From Eubacterium sp. (lineage in GTDB: Bacteria; Bacillota_A; Clostridia; Lachnospirales; Lachnospiraceae): a DNA stretch of 5,859 nt. The stretch covers positions 1-5,859 of the forward strand of contig JAMPGN010000245.1 of NCBI GenBank assembly GCA_023663915.1, written 5' to 3'. The notes under the pieces are model-generated. The model made no database searches. It saw only the letters and a list, made by a program, of their open reading frames with translations, and was not told where the DNA came from. Below are positions 1-5,809 of this stretch, piece after piece. How positions within the stretch are numbered: position 1 is the first letter of the stretch; every line of letters starts with the position of its first letter. Position numbers and translations under genes: made by a program.

Positions 1-341
1 CTTATTTAGGACAGTTGAAAGAGCAGGAGGATACTATCAGGTCTTATTATGCAGATGCTTATAAGGAAGCTGCTTCTGCCCCGATCAACAGTCTGGCGTT
101 TATCTCCGGAAAATATTTATGCGACTGGTCTGATTATTTTGATCCCAGTATGCCGAAGCAGGAGAGACAGTGGACACACCACCAGCTTTGGGCGATGTTT
201 ACCGGTTCCAATGTGGCGTTGAATGATCCCTATGCCCTGGCATCATCTGGTGGGACAAAGACAGTAGACGAAATGGATAAGATTGCAAAACAGGCTGTAA
301 AAGATAAATTAGATACACTTATCAAAGAGTGTGAAGCGTAG
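1..341 (+). CDS. Unrecognised protein, C-terminal 112 codons (5' end outside window)
   Basis: The reading frame is open from the window edge (first full codon at base 3, reading Tyr-Leu-Gly-Gln) to a TAG at 339-341, so this is the tail of a longer gene. A TTG at base 15 is possible as a start but has no ribosome binding site in view and the frame continues upstream of it. The visible part has a charged, probably helical stretch, a central segment rich in Trp, Tyr, Phe and His (SDYFDPSMPKQ, then QWTHHQLWAMF), a short Gly/Ser turn (ASSGG), and a Lys/Glu/Asp-rich amphipathic C-terminal helix ending KECEA. There is no membrane segment. I do not recognise the family. The helical C terminus would suit an extracellular solute-binding protein or a soluble enzyme, but that is a guess. 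Two hairpins follow it, so it probably ends its own transcript and is not part of the MATE operon. The coding call is firm; the function is unknown. Confidence 0.8.
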   Translation, partial: YLGQLKEQEDTIRSYYADAYKEAASAPINSLAFISGKYLCDWSDYFDPSMPKQERQWTHHQLWAMFTGSNVALNDPYALASSGGTKTVDEMDKIAKQAVKDKLDTLIKECEA

Positions 342-342
342 G

Positions 343-367
343 AAGGTCCGGGGGAAATCGGACTTTT
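343..367 (+). terminator. Weak intrinsic terminator-like hairpin
   Basis: AGGTCCG (344-350) pairs with CGGACTT (359-365) with one G-T pair and an 8-nt loop; A343 and T366 can extend it. The T tract is only four bases (364-367) and partly inside the stem. It lies two bases after the stop of the upstream gene. It probably contributes to 3'-end formation together with the stronger hairpin downstream. Confidence 0.45.
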
Positions 368-389
368 GTGAGGGAATGTGGTATTTGGT

Positions 390-435
390 TACTCCCGGCA
401 TTTATGCAATAAGCGGATAAATGCCGGGAGTATTT
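390..435 (+). terminator. Strong 16-bp perfect hairpin, probable terminator of upstream gene
   Basis: Bases 390-405 and 417-432 are perfect reverse complements over 16 bp, with an 11-nt loop (406-416) and a GC-rich core (CTCCCGGC). Only TTT follows (433-435), so the U tract is short for a stem this strong. It sits between the upstream gene and the MATE promoter and most likely insulates the two units or protects the 3' end of the upstream mRNA. The stem is certain from the sequence; termination is inferred. Confidence 0.6.
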
Positions 436-438
436 GAA

Positions 439-468
439 TTGCTTCCGTTCTTTTTCTTTCGATATAAT
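439..468 (+). promoter_or_regulatory. Sigma-A-type promoter of the MATE operon
   Basis: A -35-like TTGCTT (439-444) and a perfect TATAAT (463-468) are 18 bp apart. The start of transcription would fall near 475, giving a leader of about 20 nt that carries the AGGAGG of the MATE gene. The spacer is a T/C tract. The -35 matches only three of six consensus bases, which would suit activator control. Confidence 0.6.
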
Positions 469-478
469 GAAAAGAAAA

Positions 479-484
479 AGGAGG
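479..484 (+). promoter_or_regulatory. Ribosome binding site of the MATE gene
   Basis: AGGAGG (within AAGGAGGG) lies 9 nt before the ATG at 494. It decides that start over the in-frame TTG at 434, which is in the terminator tail, and the ATG at 467, which overlaps the -10 box. Confidence 0.8.
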
Positions 485-493
485 GAACAGATC

Positions 494-1906
494 ATGGAAG
501 ATCAATCAAACGCATTTCTGGCGCAGGAAAAAATCGGTGTGTTGATGAGAAAATTTGCTGTGCCGTGTATTATTTCACTCTTGGTTGCAGCGTTATATAA
601 TATTGTCGATCAAATTTTTATAGCCAATGCGACATATCTGGGTTCCTATGGCAATGCGGCGAATAATGTTGTGTTTCCGCTGACGGTGATTGCCCTGGCA
701 TTGGCAGTCATGATCGGAGATGGGTGCTGTACATTTGTCAGTATCAGTCTGGGGGCGAACAAAAAGGAGGATGCACATAAAAGTATCGGATGTTCTATTG
801 TATTATGTGTGTTGACGAGTCTGTTGATCATGATATTCTATTTCGCTTTTCAGGAGCAGATTCTGACGTTATTTGGCGGCAGGGTCAATGAGGAGACATT
901 TGCCAATGCCAAGGAGTATTTTACATGGATAACAGCGGGTATTCCGTTTTATATGTTTGGGCAGATGATGAATCCGATCATTCGATCTGACGGAAGCCCG
1001 AAGTTCGCCATGTTCTCCATTATGGCAGGTGCCATATTTAATATCATTTTTGATCCTATTTGCATTTTTGTGCTGAAATGGGGGATGATGGGAGCAGCGG
1101 TTGCTACGATAGCCGGACAGATTCTCACGGCGGTGCTTGCAATATGGTATCTGTTTCATATGAAAGCCGTAAAGTTAGGGAAAGAGAGTATAGGTCTTTC
1201 TGCCAGTCTTATGAAGAAGTTCATTCCACTGGGAATCACCAGCTTTCTCTCGCAGATTTCGGTGGTTGCATCCATGGCGGCAATCAACAATATGATCGTG
1301 AAATACAGTGCGTTAGATGCGGTTTTTAGCCAGGCGGAATATGCGCAGATTCCGATGGCGGTGGTCGGAATTGTCATGAAATTTTTTCAGATCGTGATAT
1401 CCATTTCTGTCGGACTGGCGGCGGGGTGTATTCCGATCGTTGGGTACAACATAGGAGCGAAGCGTATGGACAGGGCGCTGGAATTATTTAAAAAGCTGCT
1501 GACGGCGGAATTTGTGGTTGGACTCATAGCGCTTCTGATTGTGGAGATTCTTCCGAGACAACTGATCGGTATCTTCGGAGCGGCAAATGAGAGTCCGTAT
1601 TATACGGATTTTGCAATTAAGGCATTCCGTACATATTTATGTTTGATGCCTTTGGCGACCGTTAACAAAGGGACTTTTATCTATCTTCAGTCGATGGGAA
1701 AAGCGATGCAGTCATCGATGCTGTCCATGGTCAGGGAGATTGCATTCGGTGTAGGCTGGGCGCTAATCCTTCCGATTTTTTTCGGTTTGAATGGAGTGCT
1801 CTATTCCATGCCTTTATCCGATTTGCTGACGTTTGTGATTGCGGTTATTTTAATATGGAATATCTTTAGGCAGTTAAACGATTGGAAAACAGGAGGAAAA
1901 TTATGA
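494..1906 (+). CDS. MATE family efflux transporter, MepA-like
   Basis: This is a 470-residue integral membrane protein, the usual size for the family, predicted to have 12 helices in two similar six-helix halves. MATE proteins export cationic drugs or metabolites in exchange for Na+ or H+. Visible hallmarks are YNIVDQIFI (about residues 35-43) in the first helix, IRSDGSPKFAM (163-173), the FDPICIFVLKWGMMGAA block (186-202), and PIVGYNIGAKR (314-324) in the second half, as in the MepA/DinF-type Firmicute branch. Helices are evident at about 55-75, 97-118, 171-194, 200-222, 285-312, 334-353 and 418-456. The start is set by AGGAGG at 479-484. The stop TGA overlaps the ATG of the next gene (ATGA at 1903-1906), so the two are probably translationally coupled. 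The substrate cannot be read from the sequence; the coupling suggests a metabolite related to the next gene rather than only a foreign drug. The family is certain; the substrate is unknown. Confidence 0.96.
   Translation: MEDQSNAFLAQEKIGVLMRKFAVPCIISLLVAALYNIVDQIFIANATYLGSYGNAANNVVFPLTVIALALAVMIGDGCCTFVSISLGANKKEDAHKSIGCSIVLCVLTSLLIMIFYFAFQEQILTLFGGRVNEETFANAKEYFTWITAGIPFYMFGQMMNPIIRSDGSPKFAMFSIMAGAIFNIIFDPICIFVLKWGMMGAAVATIAGQILTAVLAIWYLFHMKAVKLGKESIGLSASLMKKFIPLGITSFLSQISVVASMAAINNMIVKYSALDAVFSQAEYAQIPMAVVGIVMKFFQIVISISVGLAAGCIPIVGYNIGAKRMDRALELFKKLLTAEFVVGLIALLIVEILPRQLIGIFGAANESPYYTDFAIKAFRTYLCLMPLATVNKGTFIYLQSMGKAMQSSMLSMVREIAFGVGWALILPIFFGLNGVLYSMPLSDLLTFVIAVILIWNIFRQLNDWKTGGKL
1891..1896 (+). 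promoter_or_regulatory. Ribosome binding site of the amidohydrolase-fold gene, inside the MATE gene
   Basis: AGGAGG lies 6 nt before the ATG at 1903 and within the last codons of the MATE gene. It fixes the start at 1903 rather than the in-frame TTG at 1882, which has no such site. Confidence 0.85.
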
Positions 1907-2943
1907 TAGTAGATGCGAATATGTATTGGATTTCGGAAGATTTATTTACAGACGAAAGTATGATGGAAGAATTTCTAAGATGTATACCGGCGGTGCATGG
2001 TGTGACTGCGAAATGCGAGCAGATTCCGGGGACAGATAAGAAACAGATTATAATCGAAGAGCCGGCGGGATACCAGAATTTAAACTATGTGCAGGGAGAA
2101 TACAGGATTGAGCAGCAGATTAAGGATATGGACGCGGCGGGCGTGGACAAGGCGGTTTTGAAAATCCCCTGCGCCCATGCATGGCTTTCCTTAGAAATGT
2201 GCAGGAAGTTCAATGACGGCATGGCGGAACATGTCAAAAAGGGAAATGGACGTTTTGTGGCACTTGCGGCAGTCCCGCCGCATGGCGGCAAAGAGGCGGT
2301 CTATGAGTTAGAACGGTGTATCAAAGAGCTGGGAATGACGGGCGTGCAACTGTCTTCCCATTATGGAAACAAGTATCTTGACGACGAGCTGTTCAGACCT
2401 TTTTTGAGAAAAGTAAATGAATTGAAAGTGCCGGTATACGTACATCATTCACCAATTCCGGTGGATTATAGCAGTATATATGAGTATAATAATCTCAGGA
2501 GGTCTTATGGAAGATGTATGGATCAGACGATCGCCATCGGGAGAGAAGTTTTCAGCGGTATGTTTGATGAACTTACGGATTTGAAGCTTGTTCATTCTAT
2601 GCTTGGCGGCGCATTTTTTGCATACATTGATTCGATGTTTCGGAAAAAGCCTGCAGGACAGAAAGATACGGTAAACCGGTTTGACACGGATACGGATCGG
2701 TTCTGCGAACAGATCAGGGATCATATCTATTATGAAATGTCCCATGCTCAGCCTTGGGGTAAGGAACTCTTAGAATGTGCGGTAAAGATACTGGGTGCGG
2801 ATCATATTCTATTTGGTTCGTCTTACCCGGTGAGGGCGGAATGGCTGTTAGATGGTCCGGCGTTTGTGAAGGAACTTGATCTGGCAGTGGAAGAGAAAGC
2901 TATGATGTTAGGAGAAAATGCAAAACAGATTTATCGGATATAA
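1903..2943 (+). CDS. Amidohydrolase-2 (ACMSD/decarboxylase-like) TIM-barrel protein with altered metal site
   Basis: The 346-residue product has the length and layout of the amidohydrolase-2 family, whose members are metal-dependent decarboxylases and hydrolases of small aromatic or carboxylic acids. Recognisable parts are IVDAN at the end of strand 1 (2-6), RFVALAAVP (117-125), ELERCIKELGMTGVQLSS (135-152), PVYVHHSP (177-184), LKLVHSMLGGAF (227-238), HILFGSSYP (301-309) and GENAKQIYRI (337-346). In known members the metal is held by an N-terminal HxH, a His after strand 5 and an Asp in GSDxP. Here only His181 and the presumed active-site His231 remain: the HxH positions read Asn6 and Tyr8, and the Asp position is Ser307. 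No frameshift or stop is present and the rest is well kept, so this is an intact gene and not decay. It is coupled to the MATE gene by the ATGA overlap and is probably cytoplasmic, with no signal peptide. It may be a metal-free or re-engineered enzyme, or a binding protein. The fold is confident; the reaction is unknown. Confidence 0.88.
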   Translation: MIVDANMYWISEDLFTDESMMEEFLRCIPAVHGVTAKCEQIPGTDKKQIIIEEPAGYQNLNYVQGEYRIEQQIKDMDAAGVDKAVLKIPCAHAWLSLEMCRKFNDGMAEHVKKGNGRFVALAAVPPHGGKEAVYELERCIKELGMTGVQLSSHYGNKYLDDELFRPFLRKVNELKVPVYVHHSPIPVDYSSIYEYNNLRRSYGRCMDQTIAIGREVFSGMFDELTDLKLVHSMLGGAFFAYIDSMFRKKPAGQKDTVNRFDTDTDRFCEQIRDHIYYEMSHAQPWGKELLECAVKILGADHILFGSSYPVRAEWLLDGPAFVKELDLAVEEKAMMLGENAKQIYRI

Positions 2944-2981
2944 GACCGTGCTGATAAAACGATGAGAGAGGGACTAGAAAG

Positions 2982-3863
2982 ATGGAACTAAATTATATCC
3001 GGCATTTTGTAGTGCTTGCAGAAACCGGAAATTATCTGGAAGCGGCAGACATTTTGTTTATGGCGCAATCATCTTTGTCGAGGCATATCAAAAGCATCGA
3101 AGATGATCTGGGCGCTCCCTTGTTTGACCGGACAACCAGGAAGGTCGTGCTGAATGATTTCGGGAAAGCGTTCCTGCCCTATGCAAAACAGATGGTGGCG
3201 ATACAGGACGAATATAATAAAGTACTGCATAGCTGCCTTCATGGAATGACTTCCACGTTGACGGTGGCATCGATCCCGACCATGGCGAATTATAACATTA
3301 CGGGGATTCTGGCGGGTTTCCAGCGGGAGAATCCGGAGTGTCGGCTGAATATCGTCGAAGCGGATTCGTCACAGATTTTTCAGATGATTGAAGAAAAGAA
3401 ATGTGAATGTGGGTTTGCAAGGGATGCCGAAGGGATGTCCCATGAGGTGAGGCAGATCGAGTTTACTACCGATCATCTGGTAGCAGTGTTAGCGCCGGAA
3501 CATCCTCTGGCTGGTAAGGATTTTCTAACATTGGAGATGTTGGAAGGAGAGAAGTTCCTATTCTTAAATAAAAATACGACCATGTACTCCATCTGTTATA
3601 ACGCCTGCAAAAAGGCGGGATTTGAGCCGGACGTCGGATTTACAGGGCTTCGGGGAGAAAATCTGATGGATCTTGCGGCAAAGGGAATGGGCGTGGCGCT
3701 GCTGACCAAGAAGCCGATCGAACACCTAGCGGGTGACAGGGTGGTTCTGATTGATGTGGTTCCAACGGTATCGCTTTCGATCAATCTCGTGTATCCGGCG
3801 AAAGGGAAGTTGTCAGATGCCCTGAAAAAGTTCATTACTTATGTACAAGATCATAAAGAATAA
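2982..3863 (+). CDS. LysR-type transcriptional regulator
   Basis: The 293-residue protein has the normal LysR length. An N-terminal winged helix-turn-helix spans about residues 3-62 (YIRHFVVLAETGNYLEAA, then QSSLSRHIKSIEDDLGAPLF, DRTTRKVVLNDFG), followed by a linker helix (about 63-88) and a two-lobed effector-binding domain from about 92 (TLTVASIPTM) to 290, including VAVLAPEHPLAG (167-178) and AAKGMGVALLTKK (232-244). The start ATG has a modest site, GAGGG at 2968-2972, 9 nt upstream. Only 38 nt separate it from the amidohydrolase-fold gene with no clear promoter, so it is probably the third gene of the MATE operon, and a strong terminator follows. LysR genes are more often divergent from their targets; here it sits between two co-directional units and may control both. 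The effector is not known. Confidence 0.96.
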   Translation: MELNYIRHFVVLAETGNYLEAADILFMAQSSLSRHIKSIEDDLGAPLFDRTTRKVVLNDFGKAFLPYAKQMVAIQDEYNKVLHSCLHGMTSTLTVASIPTMANYNITGILAGFQRENPECRLNIVEADSSQIFQMIEEKKCECGFARDAEGMSHEVRQIEFTTDHLVAVLAPEHPLAGKDFLTLEMLEGEKFLFLNKNTTMYSICYNACKKAGFEPDVGFTGLRGENLMDLAAKGMGVALLTKKPIEHLAGDRVVLIDVVPTVSLSINLVYPAKGKLSDALKKFITYVQDHKE

Positions 3864-3871
3864 CCAATTAT

Positions 3872-3908
3872 GCGTCATGATGTAATAGTGCATTATGACG
3901 CTTTTTTT
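3872..3908 (+). terminator. Strong rho-independent terminator of the MATE-amidohydrolase-LysR operon
   Basis: GCGTCATGATG (3872-3882) pairs with CATTATGACGC (3891-3901) over 11 bp with a single G-T pair and an 8-nt loop, followed directly by seven T (3902-3908). It begins 8 nt after the LysR stop codon. Confidence 0.92.
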
Positions 3909-3930
3909 ATTTATGAAACAAATAATATTT

Positions 3931-3953
3931 ATGCATGATGTGCAAGAATGCAC
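3931..3953 (+). promoter_or_regulatory. Candidate regulator-binding site (TGCA dyads) upstream of the ABC importer promoter
   Basis: Three TGCA words at 3932, 3941 and 3949 form two overlapping dyads: TGCA-N5-TGCA (3932-3944, which fits the T-N11-A pattern of LysR sites) and the perfect GTGCA-AGAA-TGCAC (3940-3953). The cluster ends 12 bp before the -35 box, about 45-70 bp upstream of the likely transcription start, where LysR activators usually bind. The dyads are seen in the sequence; binding by the adjacent LysR protein is inference. Confidence 0.4.
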
Positions 3954-3965
3954 GCGCAAAGCGGA

Positions 3966-3994
3966 TTGCTTTTGTCAAAATACACCGATAGAAT
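3966..3994 (+). promoter_or_regulatory. Sigma-A-type promoter of the ABC importer operon
   Basis: TTGCTT (3966-3971) and TAGAAT (3989-3994) are separated by 17 bp, with a start of transcription near 4001 and a leader of about 60 nt. The -10 matches five of six consensus bases and the -35 matches three, consistent with a promoter that needs an activator. The -35 word is the same as in the MATE promoter. Confidence 0.55.
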
Positions 3995-4047
3995 AAGAAT
4001 ATACAAAGGAAATGCATATAATTTCCACAATCTATTATCAAAAAGAG

Positions 4048-4054
4048 AAGGGAG
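4048..4054 (+). promoter_or_regulatory. Ribosome binding site of the substrate-binding lipoprotein
   Basis: AAGGGAG lies 5 nt before the ATG at 4060 and 8 nt before a second ATG at 4063. It decides the start against the in-frame ATG at 4012, which lacks such a site and would put 16 extra residues ahead of the signal peptide. Confidence 0.75.
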
Positions 4055-4059
4055 CAATT

Positions 4060-5745
4060 ATGATGAAGAAAAGAAAAATTGCACTTGCACTGGCGGTAAG
4101 TATGTTGGCATCGGCTATATTTACAGGCTGCGGGGCAGGAGGAGCAGAACAGGCAGAGACGAGTACACAGACTGAGGCACAGCAGCCGGCACAGGAAGAA
4201 GCGCAGGAGCCTGCCGAAGATGCATCGCTAGGAGAAGCGGATACCCAGACGGCAATAGCCGGAGGCAAAGCAGACTCCGTGACAGTCGGTATTATGGCGG
4301 ACCCGGAGAACATGGGACCATGGTCGGGAATGTCAATGGGAAGAATCGCAGTTTTGTTTACTACCTATGAGTATATGATTACCAGGGAGAACGGTGTGGC
4401 ATACGGCGTGCTGGCAAAGAACTGGGAAGAGGTGGATTCACAGACATATGATGTGGAATTATATGATTACATTCATGATGCAAAGGGCAATCCTCTTACG
4501 GCAAGCGATATCGTGTTCAGTTTTGAATCTGCGATTGCCACGAAGAACTATGGTAAGTTGTCCGTGATTGACAGTGTGACGGCAGTGGATGATTATAATG
4601 TGGAATTTAAGTTTAACAAGGCGCTTGAAATCGGTGAATTTGAAAATATCATGTTGGAATGCGCCATCGTAACACAGGCTGCTTACGAGGCTTCACCCGA
4701 TCAGATGGCTACCACGCCGGTAGGTACGTCGGCATATCTGGTAGAAAGTTATGTGCCGGGTTCGGAAATTGTGATGAAAGATACGGGAAATTACTGGCAG
4801 ACAGACGAATCCCTTGTGCATGGAACAAGTGTTCATAATGTCGGAGAGATCAAGTTTTCTGTGATTACGGAATCCTCACAGCACACAGTGGCGTTACAGA
4901 CAGGCTCAGTTGATATCTCCAACGGCGTGCCGGATACGGATATTTCCAAGTTCAGCGAGGGCGGTGAATTTGCGGAAGGCAATGCGGTAGGCGTTGTGCT
5001 TGATAATCTGAGTTATGATGTTGAGTACAATATGTCGGATAGTTCTGTGTTTAAGGACGATGAAAACTTAAGATTTGCATTGGCATATGCAATCGATAAG
5101 GAAGGCGTGAACCTTGGCGCATTCAACGGAAATGGTATGGCAGTAAAAGATTTCGCCAATGCCACATATCCTGATTATAATGCAGAGTGGGATAACGAGG
5201 ATTATTTTGATTATGATGTGGATAAGGCGAAAGAATATTTGGCGCAGTCCGCTTATGATGGCAGAACACTCAAGTTAGAATACATTAATTCCGGTATGTC
5301 AGAAATGATCGCGCAGTTGCTGCAGGCTTACTGGGGGCAGATCGGTGTCACGGTGGAGCTGATCGGTTATGACCAGATGATGGGACAGCAGGAACAGTAT
5401 AATGCAGAAGGATTCGATATCTTGTTAAAAACGACAGGAAGTACGGACTATATCGTAAACCAGTGGAAGCTTTGCTGGGATGCAAGAGATTACAGAGATA
5501 TTACCGGTGGTACCGCGAACTTTGTGGTGGATGAGAAGCTCGATGAGCTGATGCAGGCAGCATTGAGTACAGAGACATATGGACCGGAGAGTATCGAAGC
5601 GTTCCATGACTATCTGGTAGAGAAATGTTACGGATATGGTGTGGTAGAAGGTCCGGTTAATATTGTACATTCCAACAAGATTACGAATGTGGCACTGGAT
5701 ATTAGAAATCAGATTCTTCCAGGGGCATGCTCATATGCGCAGTAA
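4060..5745 (+). CDS. ABC transporter substrate-binding lipoprotein, family 5 (DppA/OppA-like)
   Basis: The 561-residue product is an extracellular, membrane-anchored receptor for an ABC importer. Residues 1-23 form a lipoprotein signal peptide (MMKKRK, hydrophobic core, FTG) with the lipidated Cys at 24. Residues 25-69 are a low-complexity linker rich in Ala, Glu and Gln. The family-5 domain follows: VTVGIMADPENMGPW (75-88), LAKNWEEVD (118-126), GNPLTASDIVFSFE (143-156), PVGTSAYLVESYVPGSE (220-236), NLRFALAYAIDKEGV (336-350), and DVDKAKEYLAQSAYDG (386-401). These correspond to the usual family blocks for the glycine-threonine-containing hinge and the AlayAiD region. Relatives bind di- and oligopeptides, nickel, opines or sugars, and ligand choice cannot be read here. 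A DppB/OppB-type permease follows, so the importer operon continues beyond the window. The start could equally be ATG 4063, one residue shorter. Its own promoter and a possible LysR site lie upstream. Confidence 0.95.
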   Translation: MMKKRKIALALAVSMLASAIFTGCGAGGAEQAETSTQTEAQQPAQEEAQEPAEDASLGEADTQTAIAGGKADSVTVGIMADPENMGPWSGMSMGRIAVLFTTYEYMITRENGVAYGVLAKNWEEVDSQTYDVELYDYIHDAKGNPLTASDIVFSFESAIATKNYGKLSVIDSVTAVDDYNVEFKFNKALEIGEFENIMLECAIVTQAAYEASPDQMATTPVGTSAYLVESYVPGSEIVMKDTGNYWQTDESLVHGTSVHNVGEIKFSVITESSQHTVALQTGSVDISNGVPDTDISKFSEGGEFAEGNAVGVVLDNLSYDVEYNMSDSSVFKDDENLRFALAYAIDKEGVNLGAFNGNGMAVKDFANATYPDYNAEWDNEDYFDYDVDKAKEYLAQSAYDGRTLKLEYINSGMSEMIAQLLQAYWGQIGVTVELIGYDQMMGQQEQYNAEGFDILLKTTGSTDYIVNQWKLCWDARDYRDITGGTANFVVDEKLDELMQAALSTETYGPESIEAFHDYLVEKCYGYGVVEGPVNIVHSNKITNVALDIRNQILPGACSYAQ

Positions 5746-5758
5746 ATAACAAAGAGGT

Positions 5759-5783
5759 GAAGGCAGCCCGATAAGCTGCCTTC
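5759..5783 (+). promoter_or_regulatory. Intercistronic hairpin between receptor and permease genes
   Basis: GAAGGCAGC (5759-5767) and GCTGCCTTC (5775-5783) pair perfectly over 9 bp with a 7-nt loop. No T run follows, so it is unlikely to be a full terminator. A hairpin here commonly protects the 3' end of the receptor message so that receptor is made in excess over permease; that role is inferred. Confidence 0.55.
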
Positions 5784-5796
5784 CTGCGTAACAGGA

Positions 5797-5802
5797 GAGG
5801 AG
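5797..5802 (+). promoter_or_regulatory. Ribosome binding site of the permease gene
   Basis: GAGGAG lies 7 nt before the ATG at 5810; a second AGGAG is at 5793-5797. The purine-rich stretch supports this start. Confidence 0.7.
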
Positions 5803-5809
5803 AAGTTGT

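Noticed and set aside
15..17. TTG at 15 as the true start of the first gene
   Set aside because: The frame remains open to the window edge and no ribosome binding site is visible, so the gene is better treated as cut by the window.
434..493. Upstream extension of the MATE gene to a TTG at 434 or an ATG at 467
   Set aside because: The TTG lies in the tail of the hairpin and the ATG overlaps the perfect -10 box; neither has a ribosome binding site, while ATG 494 has AGGAGG at the right distance and gives the normal family N terminus.
1060..1329. 89-codon + strand frame inside the MATE gene
   Set aside because: It overlaps a firmly identified membrane protein in another frame and has no start signals or family features.
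2449..2745. 98-codon reading frame on the - strand inside the amidohydrolase-fold gene
   Set aside because: No ribosome binding site or promoter and no recognisable protein pattern; it is the shadow of a well supported gene.
3940..3953. Catabolite-control (CcpA cre) site
   Set aside because: The dyad GTGCA-AGAA-TGCAC lacks the central CG and the spacing of the cre consensus; a LysR-type site fits the context better.
4012..4059. Extension of the substrate-binding protein to ATG 4012
   Set aside because: It has no ribosome binding site and would place a polar 16-residue stretch before a clean lipoprotein signal peptide; AAGGGAG supports ATG 4060.
4038..4313. 91-codon Ala/Ser/Cys-rich reading frame on the - strand
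   Set aside because: It mirrors the Ala/Glu/Gln-rich linker and signal peptide of the lipoprotein gene; the biased composition explains the open frame.
5759..5783. Hairpin after the receptor gene as an intrinsic terminator
   Set aside because: No T run follows and the permease gene of the same transporter starts just downstream, so complete termination here is unlikely.
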